A stretch of 64,000 nucleotides of DNA from Alistipes sp. GTDB lineage: Bacteria > Bacteroidota > Bacteroidia > Bacteroidales > Rikenellaceae. The notes beneath the pieces are model-generated. The model ran no database searches, had not been told where the DNA came from, and was given only the letters and a program-made list of their open reading frames with translations. The position numbers were made by a program, and so were the translations under genes. Shown piece after piece: positions 37,547 to 46,616 of this stretch; the stretch's first letter is position 1; every line of letters starts with the position of its first letter. The DNA lies in the NCBI GenBank assembly GCA_022782405.1, contig JALFNK010000003.1:82979-146978 (forward strand), in the 5' to 3' direction.

Positions 37547-39466
37547 ATGAAAGCGCTTCTCGTCTATATGTTCGAGGCTGCGGTATGCAGCGGAATCCTG
37601 CAGGCCGCCTACGCCTGGCTTCTTGAACGCCGTATACCCCACCGCTGGTGCCGCATCTATCTGCTGCTCTCGGTGCCGCTGGCAGCCGTAATTCCGCTGC
37701 TGCGCATACCGGTATGGCCCGGCGAGGCGATCACGACCGTCGTGCCGACGGCCGGCCTGCCGACGGCACAAATCGTCGTGGAACCGGTTGCTTCGCCGGG
37801 ATTCGACCCGACGGGACTGTTTGTCATCCTGCTCGCACTCGGCACGGCATTGCTCGCCGGCGTGATGGTGGCGCAGATCATACGCATCCGACACCTGCGC
37901 CGCGGTGCCGAAATAACCCACACGAGACGCTTCACCCTCATCAGAACCCTGCAGAAGATTGCCTCCTTCTCGTTTCTGCGCTCGATCTACGTCTGGCAGC
38001 AGACTCCGGCGGAGGAGCTGGAAGCCATCGTGCGCCACGAGATGAGCCACATCGCCCACCGCCATTCGGTCGAACGGCTCGCCATGGAGTCGATGAAGGC
38101 GCTGTTGTGGTGGAACCCCTTCGTATGGATCGCCGCACGGCGCCTGACCGAAGCCGAGGAGTTCGAGGCCGACAGCGATGTGCTGAACGAAGGGTACGAC
38201 AAGGAACTCTACATGCATGTGATATTCAGGCAGCTTTTCGGTTATAGTCCGGAAATAGCCAACGGGCTGCGAAGTTCATTAACCAAAAAACGATTTCAAA
38301 TGATGCTTTCACAGACCCCGGGCAGGCACGCCCTGCTCCGCCTCGCGGGAACGCTTCCCGCAATCGCAGGCCTCCTGTGCGCCTTCTCGTTCACCACACG
38401 CGCCGCCGAGATCCGCACGACAACCGAAACCGTCCGGGCAGCCGGCGACGAAACAAACGTCTCCTTCTTCATCGCGGACAACCAGGACGGGAAACCGCTT
38501 TCAGGCACCCTCATCCAAATTGAGGGAACCTCCCGCGGCACGGTTACCGACGATAAGGGATATGCCGAAATCGAGGCTGCCCCGGGCTCGACCATTCAGA
38601 TATCCCTTGTCGGCTACGACACAAAGGAGGTTTGCGTCTCCGAAGAGAACGAGCCGATACGATACATCCTTATGATGGAGCGTTCCGAGGCTCCGGACAG
38701 GAAGCAAGCCGCAACTCCCGACAACGACGAGGATACGGTCCTTGTCGCCGAACAGATGCCCACGTTCCAGGGCGGCGATCTGAACACCTTCCGCAACTGG
38801 GTGCAGGAGGGGCTCCGCTACCCCAAAGGGGCGTTTGACGCCGGAATACAGGGTCGCGTGGTCATCACCTTCGTCGTCGGGAAGGAGGGCAGCGTAACGG
38901 ACGTCGAGATCCTGCAGAGCCCCGACACGCGCCTTTCAGAAGAGGTCATCCGCCGGCTGCGCGAGTCCCCGAAATGGACGCCCGCCAGAGACCGGGGGAA
39001 ACTCGTACGGATCAAGTATGTGATTCCGATCGATTTCCGCCTTCCCCAAAAGCCGGAGCAGACGGCTGCTGCAGCGACCGGCGACGAACCTTTCCTGATT
39101 GCCGAACAGATGCCCACCTTCCAGGGCGGTGATCTGAACACCTTCCGCAACTGGGTCATGACCCACCTGCGCTATCCGCAGGAGGCGGCCAAGCAGGGCA
39201 TTCAGGGTCGTGTGGTTCTCACCTTCGTCGTCGAAAAGGACGGCTCGATCGGAGAGGTCTGCGTCCTCATGTCGCCCGACGAGCAGCTGGCCGGGGAGGC
39301 CGTCCGGGTCGTCCAATCGGCAAGCGGCCTATGGACGCCCGGCGAACAGCGGGGCGAGAAGGTGCGGTTGAAATATACCATCCCGATCGACTTCCGGCTC
39401 GATGGCACGAAGGTCCCGGCCCAGGAGCCGCAGCCAGCAACTCCGGCAACGGAAACCAACGGATAG
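37547..39466 (+). CDS. BlaR1-like M56 peptidase with carboxypeptidase-regulatory domain and two TonB C-terminal domains
   Basis: A 639-residue inner-membrane zinc protease. Membrane helices are near 1-25, 33-55 and 88-112. The zinc motif is H164-E-M-S-H168, with the third ligand in the EAEEFEAD stretch (about 202-209); another membrane helix is near 265-283. The outside part holds a CarboxypepD-reg-like domain (about 312-378), then TonB_C domain 1 (about 405-498) and domain 2 (about 523-617), near copies of each other. There is no penicillin-binding sensor domain as in true BlaR1, so the trigger is unlikely to be a beta-lactam by that route. It probably cleaves the BlaI-like repressor; that is inference from the pairing. 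Confidence 0.9.
   Translation: MKALLVYMFEAAVCSGILQAAYAWLLERRIPHRWCRIYLLLSVPLAAVIPLLRIPVWPGEAITTVVPTAGLPTAQIVVEPVASPGFDPTGLFVILLALGTALLAGVMVAQIIRIRHLRRGAEITHTRRFTLIRTLQKIASFSFLRSIYVWQQTPAEELEAIVRHEMSHIAHRHSVERLAMESMKALLWWNPFVWIAARRLTEAEEFEADSDVLNEGYDKELYMHVIFRQLFGYSPEIANGLRSSLTKKRFQMMLSQTPGRHALLRLAGTLPAIAGLLCAFSFTTRAAEIRTTTETVRAAGDETNVSFFIADNQDGKPLSGTLIQIEGTSRGTVTDDKGYAEIEAAPGSTIQISLVGYDTKEVCVSEENEPIRYILMMERSEAPDRKQAATPDNDEDTVLVAEQMPTFQGGDLNTFRNWVQEGLRYPKGAFDAGIQGRVVITFVVGKEGSVTDVEILQSPDTRLSEEVIRRLRESPKWTPARDRGKLVRIKYVIPIDFRLPQKPEQTAAAATGDEPFLIAEQMPTFQGGDLNTFRNWVMTHLRYPQEAAKQGIQGRVVLTFVVEKDGSIGEVCVLMSPDEQLAGEAVRVVQSASGLWTPGEQRGEKVRLKYTIPIDFRLDGTKVPAQEPQPATPATETNG
38747..38802 (+). repeat. Internal direct repeat, copy 1
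   Basis: 56 bases encoding AEQMPTFQGGDLNTFRNWV, matching 39101-39156 at 54 of 56 positions. It marks a recent duplication or gene conversion between the two TonB_C domains. Confidence 0.9.
39101..39156 (+). repeat. Internal direct repeat, copy 2
   Basis: Second copy of the 56-base repeat beginning at 38747; two substitutions only, one silent (GGC/GGT) and one at a third position (ACG/ACC). Confidence 0.9.
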
Positions 39467-39506
39467 CAGCCAATCGCCGCACCGCCACCCTATCCGCCAA
39501 TGACGG

Positions 39507-39536
39507 ACGGCGCCTCCCGATCCCGGGAGGCGCCGT
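39507..39536. terminator. Hairpin between convergent BlaR1-like and alkaline phosphatase genes
   Basis: A perfect 12-bp GC-rich stem (39507-39518 with 39525-39536), loop GATCCC. T-tracts are weak on both sides. Confidence 0.7.
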
Positions 39537-39559
39537 CTTGTCGTATCGGAAGGCGATCG

Positions 39560-40666
39560 CTACTCCGCGTCCAGATCGAGCAGCCGCATGATACGTTGCG
39601 CAAGCTCCGTATTGTCCATCATACCGTGAATGGCATCGGTTCCGGCTCCATAGAGATAGACCGGGAGCAGGATCCCCGTATGGCCCTTCGTCGCAAAACG
39701 GTAGTCGATACCGCTCTCGGAGAGCGTGAAGTCGGGATTGCCGCTGCAGATCGACAGACCGCCCGTCTCATGGTCGGCCGCCACAATGACCAGCGTCCCC
39801 GGCGTGCGGTCGGCGAAATCCATCGCAGCAGCTACCGTCTGTTCGAAATCGCGCATCTCCGCCAACAGCCATGCGGCATCGTTCGCATGTCCGCCGCCGT
39901 CGATCATCGAGCCTTCGACCATCAGCAGGAAGCCCTCGTCTTTCCCGGCACTCTTGTCGGCAAGCAGCTCCATGGCCCGTTTGGCGGCTCGCGGCAGGAA
40001 ATCGCCCCGCGCGGGAGCCTTGATCGGAGTCTCCTTCTCATCGACGGCGCACAGCAGACGCGAAGGGGCACCCTTCTCCGCCTCCCCTAGCGAGGAGACA
40101 ACCCGGTATCCGCGCCGCGCGAACGCCTCGGCATAATCACCGCCCTCGCCGCACGACTTGCCGAGGTTTCCCCATCCGGCGCCGATCATCACGTCGATGT
40201 CCGACACCAGCATGTCGCGCAAAATTTCCTCGGTGTCGCGACGGCTCTTGACGTGCGCATAGAAAGCTGCCGGCGTCGCATCCTGAAGGGCGCCCACCAC
40301 AACAAGGCCCGTTGCCATGCCGCGGTCCGCAGCCCGGCGCATCATCGACGTGAGCGGTTCGCCCGAAGGGGTCTGCCCCAGCGTGGAGTTATCGGTCTTG
40401 GCACCCGTAGCAAGGGCCGTACCGGCCGCTGCCGAGTCGGTAACCCGGTTGTTGGCCGAATAACTCGAGATCAGCGCAATGCCCTCGGCACGGTCGAAAG
40501 CCGTCGGCGCATAGCCACCCTCGATCTTGAGCATCGAAACCTGCGCGAGGCCCATGCCGTCGCCGATCAGAAAGATCACGTTACGCACCTCCCCCGCAGG
40601 GTTCTGCGCCGCCAGATTGCCTGCTGCCAGCAGCAATCCGGCCATGAAAAGCATCCATTTCTTCAT
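39560..40666 (-). CDS. Secreted alkaline phosphatase
   Basis: A 368-residue periplasmic phosphomonoesterase. A signal peptide covers about residues 1-20 (cleavage near LAAQ). The first metal site is FLIGDGMG, the nucleophile serine is in VTDSAAAGTALATG, and a distal metal site is ADHETGG with GHTG further on. It is shorter than E. coli PhoA and fits the compact Bacteroidota form. It is expressed from its own promoter, divergent from ung. Phosphate-starvation control is usual for the enzyme but no Pho box was looked for successfully. Confidence 0.93.
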   Translation of the reverse strand: MKKWMLFMAGLLLAAGNLAAQNPAGEVRNVIFLIGDGMGLAQVSMLKIEGGYAPTAFDRAEGIALISSYSANNRVTDSAAAGTALATGAKTDNSTLGQTPSGEPLTSMMRRAADRGMATGLVVVGALQDATPAAFYAHVKSRRDTEEILRDMLVSDIDVMIGAGWGNLGKSCGEGGDYAEAFARRGYRVVSSLGEAEKGAPSRLLCAVDEKETPIKAPARGDFLPRAAKRAMELLADKSAGKDEGFLLMVEGSMIDGGGHANDAAWLLAEMRDFEQTVAAAMDFADRTPGTLVIVAADHETGGLSICSGNPDFTLSESGIDYRFATKGHTGILLPVYLYGAGTDAIHGMMDNTELAQRIMRLLDLDAE

Positions 40667-40674
40667 ATCGAAGA

Positions 40675-40682
40675 CAAAGTTA
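40675..40682 (-). promoter_or_regulatory. -7 promoter box for the alkaline phosphatase gene
   Basis: TAACTTTG on the minus strand, eight bases before the ATG; the -33 element is not clear. Confidence 0.5.
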
Positions 40683-40738
40683 GCGATATTGAGCCAACTT
40701 TTTACTACATTTACATGAATTAACCGCAAAGAAACCAC

Positions 40739-41401
40739 ATGGAGGTAAAGATCGCCGCAGACTGGAAAGAGATTCTGGCTCCCGAATTCGAGAAACCCTA
40801 TTTCGTCGCACTGACCGACTTCGTACGCCGCGAGTACGCCACGCAGCACATCTATCCCCGGGGCAGCAACATCTTCCGGGCATTCGACAAATGCCCCTTC
40901 GAGAAGCTCAAGGTCGTCATCATCGGCCAGGACCCCTACCACGGTCCCGGTCAGGCCAACGGGCTCTGCTTCTCGGTTGCGGACGGCATTCCCTTTCCCC
41001 CCTCGCTGCAAAACATCTTCAAGGAGGTCGAAAGCGACACCGGAACCCCCATACCCGCAACAGGCAATCTCGACCGCTGGGCCGAACAGGGGGTACTGCT
41101 GCTCAACGCCGTACTGACCGTACGCGCACATGAGGCCGCCTCCCACGCCGGGCATGGCTGGGAAACCTTCACCGACGCCGTGGTCCGCGCCATCGCCGAG
41201 CGCAAGGAGGGCATTGTCTACATGCTTTGGGGCAGCTACGCCCAGCGCAAGGGTGCCATCGCCGACCCGCAGCGCAACCTCATACTCAAAGCCGTGCACC
41301 CCTCACCGCTCTCGGTATACCGGGGGTTCTTCGGATGCCGCCACTTCTCGCGCGCCAACGAATACCTGCGTTCGATCGGCAAGGAACCCATCGTCTGGTA
41401 A
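40739..41401 (+). CDS. ung: Uracil-DNA glycosylase
   Basis: A 220-residue family-1 uracil-DNA glycosylase, which excises uracil from DNA to start base-excision repair. The water-activating motif is GQDPYHGPGQANGLCFSV (about residues 62-79) and the DNA-intercalation motif is HPSPLSVYRGFFG (about 187-199). Length and start (MEVKIAADWKE) are normal. A gene for a membrane protein of unknown function follows after 31 bases and may share the transcript. Confidence 0.97.
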   Translation: MEVKIAADWKEILAPEFEKPYFVALTDFVRREYATQHIYPRGSNIFRAFDKCPFEKLKVVIIGQDPYHGPGQANGLCFSVADGIPFPPSLQNIFKEVESDTGTPIPATGNLDRWAEQGVLLLNAVLTVRAHEAASHAGHGWETFTDAVVRAIAERKEGIVYMLWGSYAQRKGAIADPQRNLILKAVHPSPLSVYRGFFGCRHFSRANEYLRSIGKEPIVW

Positions 41402-41432
41402 CCCGCATCAACAAACCGAAATACCTCGATCC

Positions 41433-42239
41433 ATGAAACGCCTTCTTCTGCTGCTCTGCGCCCTGCTGACTGCGCCCTGCGCCCTGCAGGCCGCCGAATA
41501 CGAAAATGCCGCCGTACGCTTCACCATCCCCGACAGTTTCGACCTTGAGCCCTATAAGGCCAACGGGCACGAAGGGTTCGAAGCCTCGGATAACAACCTG
41601 AGACTCGTACTCTTCACACTCTGCTATACGAAATCGATCAACCAGCGCGAAAACCTCAAGGTCGAGGATGCGCAATGGCTCGTCTCGCTGAAAGATGCCC
41701 GGCTCATCGAGACCTGGCAGCCCATCGGCCGACGCTACGACCGGGTATCGACCTATCTCAAGGGCGATCGCTCCATTCGGGTCTATCGCTACGTTGCGGC
41801 ACGCAGCCTCAATTTCCTGGTAGCCGAGAGTTTGGACGGCGACTGGACGCAGGCCGATGCCATAGCCCGCAGCCAGCGCTATCAGAAGAGCCTCGCCTTC
41901 TACATGAACAACTTTACCGACGGGCTCATCCGTTTCATCATGTGGTGTGGTGTGCTCTCCGGAATCTGCATGATACTCTTCAACTTCATCGAAAAGTACC
42001 ACGACGGGAAGTTCCTCCTCATCACGATTCCCGTGATGCTGCTCTGCGTGTCAGGCGTATGGATCTTCGGATGGCCGCTGTCATTGGGAAGCCTGTTGCT
42101 CGGCATCTGGCCTTCAGCCCTTGCCGCGGCACTCGCCGGGGACTCGGACGATACCCCGACGGGGGACGATGACGAAAAAGAGGACGAGGATCCGAATACC
42201 TACGACGGCACGGGTCCCACAATCCTCGACGAGATCTGA
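41433..42239 (+). CDS. Exported membrane protein of unknown function with acidic C-terminus
   Basis: A 268-residue protein. A signal peptide (about 1-20) is followed by a soluble domain of about 145 residues (YENAAVRFTIPDSFDLEPYK onward), then about three hydrophobic helices (near 170-190, 197-213 and 215-233) and a highly acidic tail (DSDDTPTGDDDEKEDEDP). The family is not recognised. It follows ung by 31 bases and ends ahead of a strong terminator. The soluble part would face the periplasm if the signal acts as predicted. Confidence 0.75.
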   Translation: MKRLLLLLCALLTAPCALQAAEYENAAVRFTIPDSFDLEPYKANGHEGFEASDNNLRLVLFTLCYTKSINQRENLKVEDAQWLVSLKDARLIETWQPIGRRYDRVSTYLKGDRSIRVYRYVAARSLNFLVAESLDGDWTQADAIARSQRYQKSLAFYMNNFTDGLIRFIMWCGVLSGICMILFNFIEKYHDGKFLLITIPVMLLCVSGVWIFGWPLSLGSLLLGIWPSALAAALAGDSDDTPTGDDDEKEDEDPNTYDGTGPTILDEI

Positions 42240-42333
42240 TGACGCCCGCCACGGGCCGGAAGGCTACAGGGCAGAGGTCGGCAACCCGCAAAGGTGCACA
42301 CAACGGCTCCCGCCGCAGCATACGGCAACAAAA

Positions 42334-42368
42334 GAACGGCTCCGGAAGTTTTCACTCCGGAGCCGTTC
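42334..42368. terminator. Bidirectional terminator upstream of the rpoD end
   Basis: A perfect 13-bp stem (42334-42346 with 42356-42368), a nine-base loop, then CTCTGTTTTT on the plus side. It separates the convergent membrane-protein gene and rpoD. Confidence 0.85.
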
Positions 42369-42388
42369 CTCTGTTTTTCCGCCGGGAA

Positions 42389-43249
42389 TCAGCCCAGGTA
42401 GGATTTCAGCAGTTTCGACCGCGACGAATGGCGCAGCCGACGAATCGCCTTCTCCTTGATCTGACGTACGCGCTCGCGCGTGAGGTCGAACTTCTCGCCG
42501 ATCTCCTCAAGAGTCATTTCCGAGCAGCCGATGCCGAAGAAATACTTGATGATATCGCGCTCACGCTCCGTAAGGGTCTCCAGTGCACGATCCACCTCGG
42601 TTGCAAGCGACTCGTTGATCAGTCCGCGGTCGGCGTTGGGCGAATCGGGATTCACCAGCACGTCGAGCAGCGAGTTGTCCTCACCGTCGGCGAAGGGTGC
42701 ATCGACCGAAACATGGCGGCCGGCGACACGCAGCGTATCGGTAACCTTCTCCTTCGGAAGTTCGAGTTCCGTAGCCAGCTCCTCGGGGGACGGCGTACGC
42801 TCGTGCTCCTGCTCGAAGCGGGCGAAGGCCTTGTTGATCTTGTTGAGCGATCCTACCTGGTTGAGCGGCAGACGCACGATACGCGACTGCTCGGCCAAAG
42901 CCTGGAGAATCGACTGGCGAATCCACCACACGGCATAGGAAATGAACTTGAAACCGCGCGTTTCATCGAACTTCTCGGCGGCCTTGATCAGACCCAGATT
43001 ACCTTCATTGATCAGGTCCGGAAGGCTCAACCCCTGATTCTGATACTGCTTTGCTACGGAAACCACGAAACGAAGGTTCGCTTTGGTGAGTTTCTCGAGT
43101 GCCTCCTGATCTCCTTTCTTGATTCGCTGGGCGAGTTCCACCTCCTCTTCCACCGTGATGAGCTCCTCCTTGCCGATCTCCTGGAGATACTTGTCCAGCG
43201 AAGCGCTCTCGCGGTTGGTGATGGATTTCGTAATCTTTAACTGACGCAT
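42389..43249 (-). CDS. rpoD: Primary RNA polymerase sigma factor (RpoD/SigA family)
   Basis: A 286-residue group 1 sigma factor. Regions 1.2, 2, 3 and 4 are complete: [23 protein letters not shown] (1.2), [21 protein letters not shown] (2.3-2.4), and [23 protein letters not shown] (4.2). Region 1.1 and the non-conserved insertion are missing, which is characteristic of the Bacteroidota factor. This is the sigma factor that reads the TTG/TAnnTTTG promoters found throughout the window. ATG at 43249 ([15 protein letters not shown]) is the conserved start. Confidence 0.97.
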   Translation of the reverse strand: MRQLKITKSITNRESASLDKYLQEIGKEELITVEEEVELAQRIKKGDQEALEKLTKANLRFVVSVAKQYQNQGLSLPDLINEGNLGLIKAAEKFDETRGFKFISYAVWWIRQSILQALAEQSRIVRLPLNQVGSLNKINKAFARFEQEHERTPSPEELATELELPKEKVTDTLRVAGRHVSVDAPFADGEDNSLLDVLVNPDSPNADRGLINESLATEVDRALETLTERERDIIKYFFGIGCSEMTLEEIGEKFDLTRERVRQIKEKAIRRLRHSSRSKLLKSYLG

Positions 43250-43312
43250 TTCTTATCTCTCTACTCCAAAAAATTAGTCATACGTTACCGACCCGCCCGA
43301 TCATCGCCGCTA

Positions 43313-44797
43313 CTATTCCACAAGCGTATAGCTTGCCGAGCGGCCGTTGGGATAGACACCGTCGATCGAACGGATCTTCTCGGTCATGCGCTCCATGTCC
43401 GAAAGCGAGTAAACCGGAGTATCGTTGATATGCGTAATGACGAATCCTTCCCGGACGCGTGCCCGTGCCAGAATGCCGCCGTTCTTCACCGAAACGACCT
43501 GAACGCCGCCCCGGATATCGAGTTCGCGGCAGAGCTTCGCACCTGCATCGGCAAACTTGCCGCCGAGGGCCTCGACCACATCGACATCCTCGCGGGTCAT
43601 CAACTCCGTTTTACCTGCCTTATTACGCAAAGTAACGTCAAATTGTTTCACATCGCCGCCTCTTTTTACCGACAATTTCACCTTATCGTTGGGTCGGTGG
43701 CGGGCAATCTGCTCCTGAAGCGTCGCGGCATCGTTGATCTTCAGGCCGTCGATCTCGAGAATGACATCCCCCTTGCGGATACCGGCCTCCGATGCCGAGC
43801 CGCCCTCGACGACACTGGCCACATAGACACCGCCGATCTTGTCGATGCCCAGCTCCTTGCCCTCCGTATCGAGGAAATCCTGATCGACCGGACGGAACAT
43901 GATGCCCAGCATGGCGCGCTGCACGACGCCGTACTCCTTCAGATCGACCACGACCTTGCGGACGATCGACTCCGGAATGGCGAACGAATAACCGATATAG
44001 CTGCCCGTCTGCGACTTGATGAGCGTATTGATGCCTACCAGCTCGCCGTGCGTATTGACCAGCGCACCGCCCGAGTTGCCGGGATTCACCGCAGCGTCGG
44101 TCTGGATGAACGACTCGATGCGGAAATCGTTGGGGATGGCACCCAGATTACGCGCCTTGGCGCTCACGATACCTGCCGTGATGGTCGATTGCAGGTCGAA
44201 GGGCGAACCGATGGCCAGCACCCACTCACCCAGACGCAGCGCATCGGACGAACCGAAGGCCAGCGTCGGCAGATCCTCGGCGTCGATCTTCAGCAGCGCC
44301 ACGTCCGTAGCCGAGTCCGTACCCACGAGCTTGGCATCGAAAGTCCGGCCGTCGTTGAGTTTCACGCGCAGTTTCGAAGCACCGTCCACGACATGGTTGT
44401 TCGTAACGATATAGCCGTCAGCGGAGATGATGACCCCCGATCCGCCGGCACGCTGCTCGCGATACTGCGGGCGATCGTCGCCATAGCCGTACTGCTGGGG
44501 AATGCCGAAGAACTCCAGGAAGGGATCGTAGCTCCGGTTGCGCCGCATCTCCACCTGCTGGATGGCCTCGACATTGACAACAGCCTTCACGGCATTTTCA
44601 GCCGCATAGGTCAGGTCGGGATACTTTTCGCTCTGGTACGAGGTAAAATGCGTACCCAGAGCCGGCGTACGCTCCACTTCGCGTTCGATATACTCCACGC
44701 TGCGACCGTCGCGGTTCTTTGCAACGGCCCAGGCCGTTGCACCGCCGGCTACGGCCGAAACGGCGACAAGGCCCAAAATCAAAAATGCCTTTTTCAT
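43313..44797 (-). CDS. DegP/HtrA-family periplasmic serine protease
   Basis: A 494-residue Do-type protease and chaperone for envelope quality control. An N-terminal signal or anchor segment spans about residues 4-25. The catalytic triad is seen in VTNNHVVDG (His), SATDVALLKI (Asp) and PGNSGGAL (Ser). Two PDZ domains follow (about 290-380 and 400-490). It lies between metK and rpoD on the minus strand, separated from each by 60-180 bases. Confidence 0.94.
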   Translation of the reverse strand: MKKAFLILGLVAVSAVAGGATAWAVAKNRDGRSVEYIEREVERTPALGTHFTSYQSEKYPDLTYAAENAVKAVVNVEAIQQVEMRRNRSYDPFLEFFGIPQQYGYGDDRPQYREQRAGGSGVIISADGYIVTNNHVVDGASKLRVKLNDGRTFDAKLVGTDSATDVALLKIDAEDLPTLAFGSSDALRLGEWVLAIGSPFDLQSTITAGIVSAKARNLGAIPNDFRIESFIQTDAAVNPGNSGGALVNTHGELVGINTLIKSQTGSYIGYSFAIPESIVRKVVVDLKEYGVVQRAMLGIMFRPVDQDFLDTEGKELGIDKIGGVYVASVVEGGSASEAGIRKGDVILEIDGLKINDAATLQEQIARHRPNDKVKLSVKRGGDVKQFDVTLRNKAGKTELMTREDVDVVEALGGKFADAGAKLCRELDIRGGVQVVSVKNGGILARARVREGFVITHINDTPVYSLSDMERMTEKIRSIDGVYPNGRSASYTLVE

Positions 44798-44918
44798 AAT
44801 AAATCGAGTTTTTGAATTACACTATTTATTCAGAGGCAACTTCACTGCATATTCAAAGGGTTTTCAAGTTCGGTTTGAGGACAAACGCAAGCAAAGGACC
44901 GATTAGTATGTATTTTTT

Positions 44919-44950
44919 CAAAAAAAAGGGACATCCGCAACGGATGTCCC
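44919..44950 (-). terminator. Rho-independent terminator after metK
   Basis: On the minus strand GGGACATCCG pairs with CGGATGTCCC (44950-44941 with 44937-44928), loop TTG, followed by T7. Confidence 0.92.
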
Positions 44951-44972
44951 GAAATTTCACGCAATCAGCTCC

Positions 44973-46277
44973 TTACAAGCCGAACTCCTTGCGGATGGCA
45001 TCCACGGCATCGAGCTTCTCCCAACCGAAGAACTCGATTTCCCGCTCGACCTGCCGGCCGTTCTCCCATAGCTTCTCGACCTTCCGATAGGGTCGGTTTC
45101 CGAAGTGTCCGTAGGAGGCCGTCGCCTCGAAAATCGGGTTCTTCAGGCCGAAGCGCTTCACGATGGCCGCCGGACGCAGGTCGAAGAGTTTTTCGATGCG
45201 GCGGGCAATCTCCCCGTCGGTCATTCCGGCAAGAGCGGCCGGACGCTGCGAACGGTAGGTATCGACATAAACCGAGAGCGGCTGCGCGATACCGATGGCA
45301 TACGACAACTCGACGAGCACCTCGTCGGCGACACCCGCGGCCACGAGATTCTTGGCAATGTGCCGCGCGGCATAGGCGGCCGAACGGTCCACCTTCGAGG
45401 AATCCTTGCCCGAGAAGGCACCGCCCCCGTGGGCTCCGCGGCCTCCGTAGGTATCGACGATGATCTTGCGGCCCGTGAGGCCCGTATCTCCGTGAGGGCC
45501 GCCGATGACGAACTTGCCCGTGGGGTTCACATGCAGGATGTAGTCGCCCGTAATCAGGTCGGCGAGCTTGTCGCCGGCGCGCTCCAGACGCGCCTTGACA
45601 CGCGGGATGAGGATCGTACGCACATCCTCGCGAATCTGCTCCTGCATGCGCTGCTCGGCCTGCTTTTCCGTAAGGCCCTCGCCCGGAAGGATGAATTCGT
45701 CGTGCTGCGTCGATACGACGATCGTATGGACCCGCAACGGCTTGCGCGTCTGCTCGTCGTACTCGATCGTAACCTGCGACTTCGCGTCGGGGCGCAGGTA
45801 ACGCATCACCTGACCCTCGCGGCGGATTACGGCCAGTTCCTTGAGGATGACATGCGAGAGGATCAGCGTTGCAGGCATGTACTCGCGCGTCTCGTTGCAG
45901 GCGTAACCGAACATGATGCCCTGGTCGCCGGCACCCTGCTCCTCCTCCGTCTCACGCACGACACCCTGGTTGATGTCAGGCGACTGCTCGTGAATAGCCG
46001 AGAGAATACCGCATGAATTGCTGTCGAAGCGGTACTCGCCCTTCGTGTAGCCGATACGGTCGATGACGCGGCGCGCCACCTCCTGCACATCCACATACGC
46101 CTCCGAACGCACTTCGCCCGCAACGACCACCAGGCCCGTGGTGCAGAGCGTTTCGCACGCTACCTTCGAGTTGGCGTCATGGCGCAGGAATTCATCCAGG
46201 ATGGCATCTGAAATCTGATCGGAGACCTTGTCGGGGTGCCCTTCGGAGACCGACTCCGATGTAAATAAAAAGCCCAT
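44973..46277 (-). CDS. metK: S-adenosylmethionine synthetase
   Basis: A 434-residue MAT enzyme that makes SAM from methionine and ATP. Hallmarks are [17 protein letters not shown] near the N-terminus, [12 protein letters not shown] (substrate binding) and GGGAFSGKD (phosphate binding). The length is typical for Bacteroidota, slightly longer than in enterobacteria. ATG at 46277 ([15 protein letters not shown]) is the conserved start; the frame upstream covers the leader. The 140-base leader carries a SAM-II riboswitch, so expression should fall when SAM is abundant. Confidence 0.97.
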   Translation of the reverse strand: MGFLFTSESVSEGHPDKVSDQISDAILDEFLRHDANSKVACETLCTTGLVVVAGEVRSEAYVDVQEVARRVIDRIGYTKGEYRFDSNSCGILSAIHEQSPDINQGVVRETEEEQGAGDQGIMFGYACNETREYMPATLILSHVILKELAVIRREGQVMRYLRPDAKSQVTIEYDEQTRKPLRVHTIVVSTQHDEFILPGEGLTEKQAEQRMQEQIREDVRTILIPRVKARLERAGDKLADLITGDYILHVNPTGKFVIGGPHGDTGLTGRKIIVDTYGGRGAHGGGAFSGKDSSKVDRSAAYAARHIAKNLVAAGVADEVLVELSYAIGIAQPLSVYVDTYRSQRPAALAGMTDGEIARRIEKLFDLRPAAIVKRFGLKNPIFEATASYGHFGNRPYRKVEKLWENGRQVEREIEFFGWEKLDAVDAIRKEFGL

Positions 46278-46340
46278 TGTTATCCGTTTTTCAGGGTTAA
46301 ACGTATAAAATGGGAAAAATTGACTGTTGGAATAAAAAAC

Positions 46341-46395
46341 GTGCTGTTTTAGCGATTTTTTATTGTGGTTGCAAGCAGTCCAAATCTTTCCACAT
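46341..46395 (-). promoter_or_regulatory. SAM-II riboswitch in the metK leader
   Basis: On the minus strand the core shows, in order, TGTGG (46394-46390), GATTTG (46386-46381), CTTGCAA (46375-46369), CCACA (46368-46364, pairing with TGTGG to make P1) and GCTAAA (46353-46348) followed by ACAGCAC. The last can pair back to the ACTGCT of the loop to form the pseudoknot. Order, spacing and conserved bases agree with the SAM-II (metA-motif) consensus, known in alphaproteobacteria and Bacteroidota. It lies 64 bases before the metK ATG. Confidence 0.8.
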
Positions 46396-46419
46396 TTCCC
46401 CGCTTGACAGACGGGAGGG

Positions 46420-46427
46420 CAAAGATA
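46420..46427 (-). promoter_or_regulatory. -7 promoter box for metK
   Basis: TATCTTTG on the minus strand, 25 bases upstream of the riboswitch core and 143 before the ATG, which fixes a long leader. A clear TTG at -33 is not seen. Confidence 0.65.
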
Positions 46428-46479
46428 AGGAGTTTTTCTCACATTTTACCCATTTTTCATGCTTTTTTTTCGCATTTGC

Positions 46480-46510
46480 TTTGTTCCTATCTCATAAATA
46501 GTTATATTTG
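46480..46510 (+). promoter_or_regulatory. Promoter of the OmpA-like gene
   Basis: TTTG at 46480-46483, a 19-bp spacer and TATATTTG at 46503-46510, about 106 bases before the ATG. The remaining leader (46511-46616) shows no structure I can name. Confidence 0.75.
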
Positions 46511-46616
46511 AACCGAATGAATCTTCCCTGCGGGCCCGAAAGAACTTTGCCGCAACGATTCCGCCAGAGTTCATTGACGATAAAAAATTTCACACTAACC
46601 AACTAATCCCAACTTT

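Noticed and set aside
37139..39466. A beta-lactam-induced system that controls the beta-lactamase at 9754
   Set aside because: The sensor lacks a penicillin-binding domain, lies 27 kb away, and no TACTAA-N4-TTAGTA dyad was seen upstream of the beta-lactamase.
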